Part shown: positions 22,034 to 35,012 of the stretch, piece after piece
How the letters are laid out: every line of letters starts with the position of its first letter
Numbering within the stretch: position 1 is the first letter of the stretch
From: Eublepharis macularius
Lineage: Eukaryota; Chordata; Lepidosauria; Squamata; Eublepharidae
Direction of reading: 5' to 3'
DNA length: 64,000 nucleotides
NCBI RefSeq assembly: GCF_028583425.1
Contig: NC_072799.1
Location: 89,328,217-89,392,216 of the forward strand
The notes under the pieces: model-generated
What the model was told of the DNA's origin: nothing
The model's input: only the letters and a program-made list of their open reading frames with translations
Databases searched by the model: none
Translations under genes and position numbers: made by a program

Positions 22034-22860
22034 ATGCAACGTGAGAGCGTAAGTGAAAGACCAGGGACGTTTGTATTTACTGAGTTGAGGCCTACTCGCT
22101 TTTTCATTCATTCAAGAGGGAGAAGGGGCTACTTTTGACTCCCCCCAAAAGGCTGTGCTTGGCATCATGGGACGTGGAATGGGGCTGCAGAGGATATTGG
22201 GTTAGACCATACCTCTTGCTCCAGTGGAAAGCTGATCGCATCCAGAGAGTAGCATGTTTGTAAGGATTTCTCTTTTTACAGCAGTTTATATGAGTATTAT
22301 TTGAACATTTTAATGCAAGACACTACACTTAACAATATTAAATGACGTCAACATGTACAAGTAGGCTATGTATACTAAACTTGACTGCATTTCAGTAAGG
22401 TAGCTAGGCTCAAACCAGGGGTGCATTATTATATAGCTGAATTGGCCTGAGATGAACAAGAAAGGCTTTGTGCAGTGGGAAACAAAATTCATTTTTGCAT
22501 ATAGTTCTTTGCTTTTGCCAACTTGTATTTTTCCAAAAGTCTCCATCAGAAGAGAGAATCTTACCGCTCTGTCCTTTGATCGCAAATGCATACAAGCATC
22601 TTTGTCTTTTACAGTTCTGCATGCGCTGAATTCTGATTTCTCATGCAGAATATGGATTCATGAAACCTGAGACCTTTATGTATTCAAAGCCTATGTGATG
22701 AGTGGAGATGACAAACTCTGCCCGTACCATATAAAACATTTAAAAACTCCTGCCATTTGGCCAGTCCGTTCTGCCTTCACTTAGGTTCCTTTCCTGTTAC
22801 GAGGCTACCTTCTTCGTTCTGCAGAACACTCCTTACAAAAGTTAAAATTGATGGCTACAC

Positions 22861-22866
22861 AATAAA
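22861..22866 (+). promoter_or_regulatory. SGCB: proximal poly(A) signal AATAAA, SGCB
   Basis: AATAAA about 830 bases after the stop codon. It would give a short 3' UTR. A second signal lies at 24650-24655. Confidence 0.5.
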
Positions 22867-24181
22867 GATATAAAACAGAATATTGTATAAAAATCTAGTT
22901 TGTCAAAATTTTGTTACTTTTATTTGGATTTGTTTTGTATAGATAGACTGGTACTTTATTCTGGCCAATATTCCTGACAAAAGTGAGGTCACTGTTTAGA
23001 ACGAAAGCTTTAGGGGTGTCACAGCTTTCTGGCTGAATTCATGGCTGTTTTAACACAGATCCTTTGGCGAGTTCTTGTTCTGTGGAAGTAGAGCACAGTC
23101 TGTAGTGGGCAGCTTCAGGCACAAGGTTGGAGCCTTCTGACCAGCTGAGTGCCATAAATCTTTGTGTCTTGCCAATGTAATTTTTTAAATTAACCATGCA
23201 AACCAATGTTTTGACCTAAAACTGCTAGAACTGCAGTCATTAATTGCAATTTAAATACTTTGCAAGCAATATTCAAAACATACAGAGCAAAATTCACTAT
23301 GGGTTGTGTGTGCGTAAGTATGCTGAAATACAGTCAAAGCAACACTTTTTAGCTGCTTTGGCAGACAAGTAAAACTTTGTCGTGATACCAGATTGTTTTG
23401 TCACTTTCAGTTTAGAGAGAGAAGTAATCATTTAATGTGCTATTTAAATATTTAAATAAGTAGCTCTAAAATGAGGGTAACGGTGATCAGCTCTACGGCT
23501 GTTAGGGGATCAGCTTTAGGGCTGTGATTATTGTATTCTTGCATTGATGTATATGAAATGTTTTGAGCACTTGAAATGTGTTATATAAATGCTATTATTG
23601 GTGTAGCCTCAGATGAGATCCGGGCCCTGAAAAGCCCAATACTTAGATGGGCCCATGAACATTCACAGGATGATTTGTGTGCTAATCTTGTACTAGAGCT
23701 TGTTGCATTTGATAAGAAATGCCGATGTAGGCCATGGCTTCCTTCCCCATTCAGGGTACCTAGCCTACTCCTACAGTTTGGTGGAGCAAGGGAAGACACA
23801 GGCAAGTGGAAGGAATAAGAACTGCAGTAGAACCACATTAACATACTGAGATGATCAAAGAGCTCCAGTTTTGAAGTTTTCAGGTGTGAGACATAGGTTG
23901 ATAAGGGAACCCTGCATCCTAATGCCCGTTCATAATTACGTGCCCAGCTATTTGCCAGTGAAGCATGAGCCTTTTGAGAGTGTACTATGATATCTTCTAT
24001 TCCCTTATGACAACAAGCCCTTTACTCTATTGATAGTGAAATATCAAAATGAAAGCCACACTAATACTTTAGGTGAATGGACGACAATAAGCAAGTACTC
24101 CTCAGAGTATTTGGATTTCATGTTAGAGGTTTGACTGCAGTTCAGTTTTGTTATTACGATCCAAGATCAAAATTCAGTTTC

Positions 24182-24205
24182 CATCCATCCATCCATCCAT
24201 CCATC
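24182..24205. repeat. (CCAT)n microsatellite
   Basis: Six tandem CCAT/ATCC units within the SGCB 3' UTR region. Confidence 0.85.
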
Positions 24206-24649
24206 TAGTCGAGGCAGTTAATTTTTTTTCGTATTCATCCAACCAAGTGAGGGCACTATATTGTGTCAGACCTAAAGTTTGACCACTTTTTGTCAGAGTC
24301 AAGAATGCGTGTGATGATTGTACCTATTACAGCACATCCCTGAGTACAGCCAGAAGACTAGCAATAATTTTGATGGGTTTGGAACGGAATATATCAAAAC
24401 AAACATTGCCCATGTTTTTCCACAATGGTGTATTTATTTGCACGTTTGTAACTAACCTGTGTTCATTTTTTATAGTATAAAACACATTGTGTGTTTTAAC
24501 TAGCTGTGCTACTTGTGTGCGCAGGGGAGTTTCATTTAGTAAGACTGCTTTTACATTCATTTTTTTTTACTGTGTAGCAACTGTGTTCCTCTGCAAACTG
24601 GGTTTCTAACACTGGAAAGGAAGTATGGATTTGTAAAACTTTGCTTCAA

Positions 24650-24655
24650 AATAAA
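24650..24655 (+). promoter_or_regulatory. SGCB: distal poly(A) signal AATAAA, SGCB
   Basis: AATAAA within TTCAAAATAAACTTC about 2.6 kb after the stop, followed by a T-rich stretch (ATGTTTTTTT). Mammalian SGCB is known to make short and long transcripts, so two usable signals are plausible. Confidence 0.45.
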
Positions 24656-24718
24656 CTTCATTTGAAAGGGGACTTGTTTAATATGTTTTTTTAGAAGCCT
24701 CCAGAATCATACATAAAC

Positions 24719-24771
24719 AGTGCAATCTTAAATAGAGGTACTCCATTCTAAGCCCATAGGATTGCATTGTA
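24719..24771. repeat. short hairpin repeat (GTGCAATC...GATTGCAT)
   Basis: AGTGCAATCTTAAATAGAG ... CTAAGCCCATAGGATTGCAT. It is half of a palindromic small MITE type that is better preserved at 36479-36564. Confidence 0.5.
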
Positions 24772-26914
24772 AAAAGTGCTGTAGCGAATGGCACGAGCCT
24801 AGAAGCCCATTGTTCAAAGGGGAGTTGTGCCACTCACTTCCTAGCTGGATGTAGGCAAACCACACGCTCTGACTCAAGGACTTCAGTTTGAAATAGGAGG
24901 CAGGTAAAATTAGCTTATCCTGTAGGACTGCGTAAGGATGTGTACATGAAGGATCTTTGAGCATCTCTGGTAGAGAGATGAGGCTCATCATCCAAGTTTA
25001 CATAGGTATGATGAACCGCTATTAAGCACCTGATAGGTCAGATCCACAACAGCTTTTCTGTAGGTGGAAGAATTTCCACTTGCAGAGCACAGATTTCTTG
25101 CCTTCTGGTGTAACCCAAAATACTGTTCCTGGGAGTCAATGAGAACGTTGTGCTCTGCAGGCAGAAATCCTACCCATGGAAAAAGCTCTGGTGCTTCCAA
25201 GCTATGGATTTCATGCTAGTTAAACGTTCTCCACTGAACTGGGTATAAATTAAGTAACAACCACCATTAGGGCATAGACAATAGAATTTATTTTCTGTTA
25301 ACTCACAGTATCATTTTGTAATGAGAACACAAGTCAACAATTACACAACATTCAAGCTGCTCTTTATAGAAGGGAGAAGATTGTTAGAAGCTTGACTTCT
25401 AGCAGATCAACATAAGATCATTCTAGATAAGAGTAAGTTTGTGCAAATAAGGGAGCACTCAAAATAGTTTGATTTTATCTCTTGTTAAGAGACTAATCCA
25501 AGTATATACAGGAAATTTGTCAGTGTTTATATTTCAACAAATGTTTCCAATTCTGAAATACAGGAGAGAAAAATGATTATTGCCACATTAATCTAGGCAC
25601 CACAACGGCCTAGACACCTGGTAGCTGAACTTTTTAACAGTTTAAGCCTAGACAAAAACAGAACAAGGCGAATTTGGTTATGCCAAATGCTCAGACTGCC
25701 TCTGTGGGTTATGGGTTACTTTTCTTCTGTGTACCAACTAATCTCTGCCACAGGACAGTTTATGTGAAACCATCTGTGGATTATTTTACTAATTAAGATG
25801 CTGGGCAAGTGTTGAGTATGAGCACTAATATTAAACCAGGATCAAATCAATATTCATTCTTAAAATCAAACCCTAGTAGAATGCTTTTAGTGGAGAAACT
25901 GGGTCATATAATTTGCCTGACATCTACTGTCATTTTGTTACTTAACTATAAAGAAAGGGACATTGGATGCTTACCCATGGAGGTTCTTTCTACTCTGAGG
26001 TAGGGAGGGCATCTTAACATGAGTGATTTCCACTAATTAGTCAAGGAGTCAGGACTTAGATAATTTCCCGTTTTCACTGGTGGGGTCACCCACTGTTCAG
26101 TTCAGCAGTTCCACTAGCTGTGAATTTCCTTAGTAATTTTGTGACATAAATTGTGAACTATATAAACCAGTGTTAGAAACTCTGATATGAACAGATAAAA
26201 ACATGAGCAAAGAAGAGAAAAAACTGTGTTAAAAATATAAATCTGAAATTCACATAAGATCAGCCAGCCCCTTTTTGCCAAGGTGGGATAACAGGCCTAC
26301 CCTACCTCAGAGTAGAAAGACCATACACCATAAATGCCCAGCCTTCCTGTCTCACTCTGAGGGAGAGGGTATGAGAACACGGGATGTCCCAAAGCAGTTT
26401 CACGTTGGGTTGAAGGGCTGGTTTTATTCTGCGGATACCACATGCTGCAAAGCTCAACCACATACAGCATCAGCCAAGGGAATTTATTTTGTATCGCTTT
26501 CCAGATATCAATGACAACACCCTTGTGGTGGTTCTGCATGTTTCATTAACTGAGGCATTAGCATCAAAGGCCACTGAGCGTGCAGCTGTGATGCTGGTGG
26601 CATCAGAAGTTTTTGGTCCAGTATGCTAGGATGAGCCTAGTCTGCATCATCTCAGCATCATCTCTGAAACTTTCTTCTCTAAAGATGGGAGGATGAGATA
26701 GTCTGCCTTGTGGGCTCAATCCGAGGTATATTCCAAATATACATCTTAGATCTAGCCTATGCTAGTCCCTCTGGGGTGACCTGGTTTTGGCAGAACAAAG
26801 TGAAGCTTCCTAGGACTAATGAAAAAGGGAGTTCACCTTGGGAGTAATGGTAGAATTGGGTCTCAAGACATCTTTATGGAAGGAAAAATTCCCTTCTTAG
26901 CTGACAAGACTCAA
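24772..26914. other. intergenic, no gene recognised
   Basis: AT-rich sequence without coding signal. It contains a 23-base inverted pair, CTACTCTGAGGTAGGG (25982-26005) against CCCTACCTCAGAGTAG (26300-26322), discussed under findings. Confidence 0.4.
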
Positions 26915-27066
26915 GGGCTGATTTCGCACACATTGGATTTCAATGCACTTTCAATGCACTTTATTAATCGTTTGAGGTGGATTTTTTGTTCCGCTCACAA
27001 AAAATCTGTTCCAAATGATCTATAAAGAGGATTGAAAGTGCATTATCCAACGTGTGCAGAATCACT
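26915..27066. mobile_element. MITE with terminal inverted repeats, about 152 bp
   Basis: The left end CTGATTTCGCACACATTGGA is mirrored at the right by TCCAACGTGTGCAGAATCAC. Inner TTTCAATGCACTTT and GAAAGTGCATT also pair. It is a non-autonomous DNA transposon; the target duplication is not clear. Confidence 0.65.
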
Positions 27067-27312
27067 GAAGGTTATGACACCCTGTGAGCTGGAGTTACTG
27101 ATACTAGGGGAAAAAACCCTTGAGAGTAAGGAATTTTAGGGATACATCTCTAAGTCGCTCAGAGGGAGGACTCATCGCTGACAGGATGATATGAAGGAAC
27201 CAAGATGGAAATCTGAGAAATATTGAAGGACTGACTTGAGCTACTCTCTTGAGAAAATGGAATGACACATGGATGTCTGGTTAAGGATACTCCATGACTC
27301 TGCTTGACCATG

Positions 27313-27569
27313 GTAATAATAATAATCATATTCGATTTATATACCGCCCTTCAGGACAACTTAATGCTCTCGCAGAGCAGGTTATGAAGTGTGTTATTAT
27401 TATCCCCACAACAATCACCCTGTGAGATGGGTGGGGCTGAGAGAGTTCTGAGAGAGCTGTGATTGGCCCAAGGTCACCCAGCTGGTTACAAGTGGAGGCG
27501 AGGGGAATCAAACCCAGTTCTCTCGATTAGATTCCTGCCGCTCTTAACCACTACACCAGACTGGCTCCC
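27313..27569 (-). mobile_element. Sauria-type tRNA-derived SINE
   Basis: Complement of the family seen at 10381. The + strand begins with an AATAAT run and TATATACCGCCCTTCAGGAC and ends with CTACACCAGACTGGCTCCC. It is near full length. Confidence 0.93.
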
Positions 27570-27589
27570 AGATCAAGCCACCACCTGTC

Positions 27590-29000
27590 TGTAGTTTTAG
27601 CTCTCAATTTTTGAGCCAAACCTGACCAGAGAGTTTAGGACCTGTTGAGAAGATGCCCTAAAGGGGGTCACATCTCTCCCTTCTGCACCAACACAGGTTT
27701 TCCAGGTAACATTGCAAATCCTGGAGGTGTTTTTCTTGAGGACAGCATCGCTTCAATCATCTGGTCTGAGTATCCCAGCTCCAGGAGATGTTGGCACTCA
27801 ATTTCCAGGTAATTAAACGTAGTCAGGCTGGATCTGGGTGCCAAACTGGGCTCTAGGAGAGCCACACACACAGAGAGAGAGAGAGAGGGGGGGGGCAAGG
27901 ACAGGTCAAGGGATCAATCTACACTGCTCCAGCATGTTATCTTTGTCTAACAGTATCAGATGCAAAGAGGATCCCCAAATCTCACTGAGATCTGCTGCTT
28001 TTTCTGGTTTTAGTGTCCATTGTGGATGGTTATCTGCTGAGCCAGTCCACTTGCACAGACACTTTGCATGTTCTACACACATCGAGATAAAGTTCCTCTC
28101 TGTCCATGCAATAAGACTCAAGGCTTCTTGGTGAAGAGCAAGGGACCCCTTCCCCCCTGCCTGTGTGCTTTGGCCATTATGCCGTCTGTCCTTACCAGTA
28201 CATGGCTCTTATGTATGAGGCACAAAAAACAAAGAGCTAATCTGATTGCTCAGATTTCTAGCCAAATGTTTTTGCCTTGCCACCTCTGCTCCGGATTGTG
28301 TGTGTGTGTGCCTTCCCTGGCACACACACCCTCCCCTAAAAACACCCGTCAGGCTGGCTTCTGTCATTACCTGAATCCGACTTGGAATTAGGAACACTCT
28401 TCTCTGGGAGAGGTTGCGCTGACTGGACCACCATCTCGTGCTTGGTGCCAAAATCCTGATCCTCGTGTTTTTCCTTTAATTTCCAGTTGGTAAAGGAATT
28501 TGTTGCTAACGGTATGGCAAGGAATTTGTCCCATTGCACTGAGTCGATACAGGAAATCATTAATCCTTGCAGATGTTTTTGTATCATCTGGAGGATGGAT
28601 AAACTTGTGTAGCATATAGGTTCAAGGGCCCTTTTCAGTCAGTTCATGAACCGTGGTCTTGCTTACTGTAATGGCTACACTTCTAAGCTTCTCCTTGATT
28701 AGGGAGTGTACTGAGTCATCGAGGTTGGGGTTTATGTGTGTTCTCTACTAATGGAGGAAAGCTACAAATGCCAACATGACTGTGGGCAATACCCTTGGGG
28801 CAGTTGCAGCTGGTGGCTGCTGCCTGCATGTGAAAACCTCAGGAACTTTCAGGACAGAAAGATGGATGTGCACAGGTGGGCCTCTACGAGGTCCACAGAA
28901 GCCACTGTGCCTTAAGGCCTCTGCTATGGGCCTCGGCGTCTCCGTGATGAAGCGTCTGTTTTTTACCAATCTGTTAGGAACTTTAGACCCAGAATCACCC
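27590..29000 (-). mobile_element. fossil DIRS-like (tyrosine-recombinase) retroelement remnant
   Basis: - strand frames resemble two neighbouring parts of DIRS elements: an RNase H/methyltransferase-like stretch (SLIAWTERNFISMC, WTLKPEKAADLSEIWG, about 28121-27906) and the start of a recombinase-like domain (LLELGYSDQMIEAMLSSRK, about 27800). The order and spacing fit the family. The copy is badly broken, with many breaks, and is of a different lineage from the elements at 40-51.6 kb. Its outer limits are not visible. Confidence 0.5.
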
Positions 29001-30000
29001 CCAGTCCACATTTTCTTGAGGACTGTGAAAAAACAGTAAATTCCCAAGAATTTTTCTGACAAAACTACTTGCTCCATAACCCTGATTTCCAGTAGATGCT
29101 GTATTACGGCAACCGTGTGCTGGTCATTTCTGTTCTGTTGCCTAGCCAGCTGGTGCTTTTAGTGGCCACTTTAGACTGCTGCTGGGTGTGTGTTTTGCCC
29201 CCTGCCTTACAGGACGTTTCTGCTTTCTTTCCTCAGCCTGGTTGTGGGAGGTTTCATTCTATTTATTTTATTTCATCTATCTTATTGTTTGATTCTGATC
29301 GAATGGGTGGTGGAGTCAGCTTCCCATGGGAGGGGGGGTGGGGGGCAGTCAAGAAAGGCCTGCTGTTACCCACGGGGAAGCTCCTTGCTCAATTGGTTGT
29401 TCCTGTTGACCCCGGGCCCTTTTTGTCTTTAGTTTTTATTAAAATATTTATCATCAAAAAGCTTTCACCCAACAGGAGGCAGTGATGAGATCAGAGAGAT
29501 AATCTGTGTGCCAGGATTTTAATCACAGGTTACATACATCTGGCTATGTGCCCTTACCCGCAGAGGACATCTCTCACAATGCAAATCTCAAAGGCTTCCA
29601 GGTTGGCATCCGCTACAAAGTCTAGGAACTCCCTCCCTGGCCCTCTTATTATCATCTGGAGAAGTTCATGCATCCACAGCATCCAGGGACTGACACGACT
29701 TTAAGAAGTTCCTCTTCCTCCTCATCCCTGGCACTGGGCCAACAGGTGGCCTTTATGCTCTCTGCTCCACTTCTCCATCCCACATTCCCTACCTTGGCTT
29801 CTAAGGGACCACCTCACCTGCTCCAACTTGAAGATGCCTTGGGGTTCTTTTCCTCAGCACAAGTCAGTCATCTAATACATGTGGTTTTGCAGCCGCTGCC
29901 TCAGCTGGAGCAGGCGACACTGAGGCTGCTTTTTTAATGGCTTGAGAGAAGGGTGGAAGGATTAGCAGAACAAAAGGCAGTAGGTGAGAAGGTACAGGGA
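29000..30000. other. intergenic, nothing recognised
   Basis: Mixed composition with long but motif-free frames on the + strand (29096-29485 and 29668-29937). No conserved domain is recognised; some of it may belong to the decayed retroelement next to it. Confidence 0.35.
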
Positions 30001-32459
30001 AGCAAAAAAGGAAGGATGGGAGATCTAGCATACAGCACTCCTGAACAAGCCTGCTCTCCTGTTCTAGGCAGGAAAACAGAAGAGTGGCTGACCCTCACCA
30101 CTGGAAATGTAGGTATTAAAATCTTACCTCCCATGTTAAGATGCACTTCCCCTTAGAGTAAAAAAAGGGTTGAGTGGGTACATCACTGTCTCCTGTTTAT
30201 TTCAAGCTGAGCAAATGATTATGCACAATTTTTACAAACTCTACTGTAGAGTTTCTAAGCCATAAAAGAATAATTCACCACAATACCAGTCACAAAATCC
30301 CGTTCTAGAATCCTTGGCCTCTGCTAAGGGGTTACAAGTTCACCACATGGCAATTTAAACCACCAAGAAAAACAAGCTGGTTATTCATAAGAATTGTGCA
30401 TTTTATGCTATGTAACAGCTAATATACTATGTCATGCTAATATTATTCAATATTAATACAGGGCTGAATCTAAAGGAATCCTGTGGACAGAAGAGTCCAT
30501 TTGCATACAACCATGGGTGTGTTATATTAAAAGACTCTTGAGGACGGCAGTCAAGGCTGATTTTAAAATGCTACACTTCTCTATTATAAGATCAGAGATG
30601 AGGATGGTCAGAGCCACAGAATCAGTTTCTGAAATAAAAACACAAATACTGTTTATTTGTGGGATATCAGTTTTACACAGAAGACTGCAGTCTACCAAAG
30701 TCAGATAAGGTGGCATGACAGTACTACATTCAAGTTGAGCCACAGGACTTTAAGCACAACTGAAGTTGCAATATGGAAATACCAAAGACATAAAAAAGCA
30801 AGTCACGGCCATCAGGTAAACTGCTGTTTCTACAAACAGCAACATGTTCTAGCTGTAATAGTAATACAACCCACATTTTGCCTGAAATTGCCAAGTTCAA
30901 GTTGGTGGACAAATTCTATGCAGTGGCACAACAATGAGAAAGGACTAGGTATTTAGTAGTTGTAATTTGTAGAGCCACAGAACAAATCATTACAGCTTCA
31001 GAGTATTTAATCAGTGTGAGCTCCATGTCGAGGGACAAGAGAAATCCAAATTACTTTATACATTCAAATACCCACCAAAGAGGGGGTGGGGGGGACTTTC
31101 AACCAGTGCTTGCTAAGTAGGGGAAACCCACGGCACACACTTTCTGAAAATTGTAAGTTGTTTATACAGAATATCTACACAAGGCTCTGCTTGTGAGACT
31201 GAAGTGTGCTAATTCCACAATACACTCAAAAACATTTTATGGTGTGTTTATACCCTGGGAAACTGTTCTTTGGGCAACATTTTTCCGAGTTTTTTCATAT
31301 ATACAATATAATCAACATTAACCACATCTTAATCTTCAATATTAGGTTTCAGTCTATTGGAGAAGAAAGTTTCACAAGTACGTGTTCTTTTATTGCCCTG
31401 AATCTGGAATTCAATTTTTAATGCTAAAAGCCAGTCCGAAGTATAACAAGGTTTAATCTGTCTGTCTTTGGTACTACACAAGGATGCTTTTGGACATCAT
31501 TTATGGAGTCCGATTTCTCCAGTGGCCAGTTTCCCACTCATATTAGTTTTGAACCAGGTCTTTTTTTTTACAGCTACACTGACCATATTTCTATTTTACA
31601 TGAGAAAAGTTCATGAACGTTTTACCAGAATGACTTGTAGAAAAGCGAGGGACAATTTATTGAAACTGCCACATTTCTTTTAAAAGAAAAAACCCTTTAA
31701 AACACTATTTAAAACTATTCAGAGAATCCCACTGAATTTTTTAAAAAACATAGGAAATTAATGGAGTGAAATTAATGTAGTGAAATTTACTATTTATTCA
31801 GAAAACATTGCCTGTGATAGGGAGAAGTTCTGAATCTCCTGCATAGCTCTTTTAGCCAATAGAAAAATGAATTAAAGTCAGTAACTGCACCAATAATTTA
31901 AAAATGCATGCCATTCTGAACAACACAGAAAGCAGACACATGAAAGTGTCTTAAATGGTACTGTCAGTATTTCTAATTAGACTCCAGGCCATAAGCCAAC
32001 TGGGTCTTCTCTCTGTCTCTCTCTCTCTCACACACAGGTTAAAAGTAGGGAAAACTGCATCAGAAAACCACTTCAATTCAGAGCTGTTTCCTTGGCAAAA
32101 TCAAGGGCCAACTCTGTTTTCTGCTTACATATGGGTATTAAAATACAAAACACACAAGCTTCTTGTTGATTTCTGACAGGATGCTACGAAGGGAGGATCT
32201 TTACACATTTCCACTGCACAATGATGAGGTGCTTGTGTTTTGTACTCCAATATCCACAGCTAAGTACAAAATATAAAGCAAGAATTGGCTAGTCACAGTT
32301 CTGTTACCTTTGTGCTGGCCCTCATTTTAAAAAGTAGATTGCATGAACTTTCTTTGGCTGCTGCCTCCATTTAGTGGAAGCTTGTTTTATTTATTCAGCA
32401 GACACAGTTTGAAAGAGAAAAAAACTTTAACCTCTCATGCTACTTCACTTCCTCAATTG

Positions 32460-32484
32460 GTATATATATATATATATATATATA
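32460..32484. repeat. (TA)n microsatellite
   Basis: About twelve TA units in the DCUN1D4 3' flank. Confidence 0.9.
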
Positions 32485-32788
32485 CTGTAAGTCTTAAAAC
32501 CAGAAGTTATTATATATTTATATACACTCAGCCCTGTAGAAATGTCATACCTGTAAAACATGTTGCCATAGGTTCTGTAGGGTGTATCTTGTATTTGCTT
32601 TCATATAAAAAGCAAAATGTACAGGAGCAAGACAAAGTGCAAGGGACCTGAAATTCTTCTCCTACTCATACCACAGGTATCTCACTCCACTTTTTCAAGA
32701 ATATAGCTTTTTGTAGTCCAAATACTATGGGAAAAGCCATGACTGGGATCCTAAGAAGGTTTTTCAGCCTCCCCCTTTACACTGGCCC

Positions 32789-32995
32789 TGACCAGGATAG
32801 GCCAGGTAAGCCTGATATCATCAGATCTCAGAAGCTAAACAGGGTTGACCTTGGTTAGTAATTGGATGGGAGACCGCCAGTGAAGACCAGGGCTGCAGAG
32901 GCAGGCAATGGCAAACCACCTCTGTTAGTCTCATGCTATGAAAACCCCGTCAGGGGTCACCGTAAGTAAACTATGACTTGAGGGCACTTTCCTCC
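32789..32995 (+). mobile_element. 5S-rRNA-derived SINE
   Basis: CCTGATATCATCAGATCTCAGAAGC and GGATGGGAGACCGCC are 5S rRNA internal-promoter blocks. They are followed by a SINE body (GCAGAGGCAGGCAATGGCAA) and the TCACCGTAAGT...TATGACTTGA tail shared with BovB. It is not a 5S gene: the 3' half of 5S is replaced. Confidence 0.85.
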
Positions 32996-34956
32996 TCCTC
33001 CTCCTCATTGACAGCCCCCACGCCCTATACAAATCCACGAACATTTGGAGGCCTTTCTAGGAAGATATTCCATTATATGAGGGGCTTCTATTAGAAGGGG
33101 AAGATTCTTACCCACATGGGCCGTGCGGGAATACTTGGCGCAAAGGTCTCTTTGAATCCCAGTCCACTACAACTATACAAACAAAGTTGCATTAAAAGTA
33201 CTCAAGCCTCATCAAGCATCTTCTGCCAGTAACTTCAGAAAATTAGAATCAGGGATTTGTATAGACTTGCTACTTACGGCTAAATCAAGGTTTTAGAACA
33301 CAAGAGGGTTTGTGAGAGACCCACACAAGGGCATATGCCCCTTCCAAGCCTCCTTTTTTTAGCTTCTGACAAAAATAACAGAGTTGCAAGTCCACAACTG
33401 TCTATATGTACACACGTCACTGGATTCTTGGAGGTATTTTCTTAATTTTTTCCCAGGGACAAAATAAAAGTTTACTATTCCTTAACCATTTTTTGTTAAA
33501 ATCAGGATTTAATGATAAAGACGATTGAGGCAAGGGTAACATAAAACGTGTGCCTTAGTCTACTCAGCCTTCTCAAGCAAGCAATGGCTTAAACTTCCCT
33601 GTGCAAATGAATATGCAAAATAGTCCCAAACGAACGACTTAATGCTGTGATTAGCATGCCTCTTGCCTGCAAGGAGGGTCTGAAAGAGACTATCACAGTT
33701 CTTCAGATACCCTGAAGACCTCACAACATAGGGAAGTTTTAAATTCCAGACCCCGCCCCACCCCAAATCCCACCCATAGATCTATGCTAACCATCAATCT
33801 TATGGAAAGCTTTGCTTTCCTCATCAAGAATCAACACACTTTGGGACAGCAAAAGTAAAATAAAGGAATATGCCAATTTACAAGTTTAAAAATCCCTCTA
33901 AGTAAGATCTTTAATTCGATCACTTGTGCCTATTTGTGAAGTACAGCCATCTGACTATTAGGAAGTCAGCACTATTATCAAATGGAAGTTACTGTGGCAT
34001 GTATAATGTTAAAGAAAGTAAGAGGGGAAGTCCGCTCTAGGGTGAGAGGTTGGCAAGAAGCAGCAGGGAGTAAGTGGCTGGGAATCAGGCCGGAGGAGGC
34101 CTTCAGTGTAGGAACAGGTCCTATTTTTTGAGATTTCCTGCTTCAAAGGATTCCTATGTAAGAAGTAGCACTCTTGAGAACACTGCATTAACAAACACAC
34201 TCCACTGCACATTTATCTGAATTTCATTTTCCTGTCAATAACAACTGCCCTGATCTGCATTTGGTCGAATTCAAGTTAAAAGGGTTTGAGTGCCTGAAGG
34301 AAATTGTTCACAACAGGAACAGTTCAAAGGTTTTAATTCTTTTTTTAAAAAAAAAAGAAAAAGAAATAGTCAATATTTGCTCATTAAATAAATGTTGGGC
34401 ATCCAGCTGTAGAAGAAATCATACTGCAGTAACTTCTTTCAAAAAATGGCATCTTAACCAACGTTGCTAACTGGCAATAACTTCTCATGGTAACTGTCCC
34501 AACAATCAATCATTGTTTCCCCTCCCTGAAATGCTACGTCTGAGACCAAGTGAAAATTAAAAATTAAGTTACATGGTTATTGAATGTAGCTAGAAATATG
34601 CCACAAAATTATTTTTTACAATACATTTCTGCTGAAATAACTCCTAGGTGAAGCTTTTTCTTTTTATACACATATACAAAGTTCAGACAGCAATATACAC
34701 ATAATCACAGTGAGGATGCTGGTAAGTTCACCATCTGTAGTGTAGATACAAAATGCAAAGCAGCCTTCGAAGAGAACGATGCCACACAGCTAGCGGAGCT
34801 GGCCTGTTAAGCAGCAAAACACCAAAAACTCCCTGAAAATGGGAATACAGTGCAGGAAAAGCAGCATGCACTTCAATACAAATAGCAGTTTATGGCTAAT
34901 GGTCGACTTAACTGTAGTAACAAAGACTCTTGAGCGGCTGTGCATAGTTAAAATTC

Positions 34957-35012
34957 CTATGTCATTTGTTTCTCTTTATACCACTCCACAAATTCATCCA
35001 GCAACACTGGCC
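34957..35012 (-). CDS. DCUN1D4: DCUN1D4 last coding exon with stop
   Basis: The acceptor TTTCAG is followed by [17 protein letters not shown] and a TAG stop (34957-34959). DEFVEWY is the cullin-contact motif at the C-terminus of the PONY domain. The 3' UTR continues to lower coordinates. Confidence 0.98.

Larger units (their letters stand above)
22034..24700 (+). other. SGCB: SGCB 3' UTR (inferred)
   Basis: AT-rich single-copy-looking sequence with no coding frame and almost no repeats apart from a short CCAT microsatellite near 24182. The lack of insertions fits a retained 3' UTR bounded by the distal signal. Its extent is inferred from the poly(A) signals only. Confidence 0.5.
30000..34956 (-). 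other. DCUN1D4 3' UTR and intergenic sequence (boundary not set)
   Basis: AT-rich sequence with no coding frame. Several TTTATT sites on the + strand (for example near 30195, 30643, 31653, 32388) are AATAAA on the gene strand, but the one used cannot be chosen. It contains a 5S-type SINE (32.8-33.0 kb) and a TA microsatellite. The mammalian gene has a multi-kilobase 3' UTR, so much of this may be transcribed. Confidence 0.4.

Noticed and set aside
23576-23818. 80-codon frame as a possible exon
   Set aside because: No homology recognised, stop-bounded by chance, within the SGCB 3' UTR interval.
29096-29485. 129-codon + strand frame as a possible gene
   Set aside because: No domain, low-complexity and hydrophobic by composition, next to a decayed retroelement; no splice or promoter context supports it.
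32798-32870. 5S rRNA gene
   Set aside because: Only the 5S promoter half is present and it continues into a SINE body and tail; similar copies lie at 53.9 and 54.1 kb.
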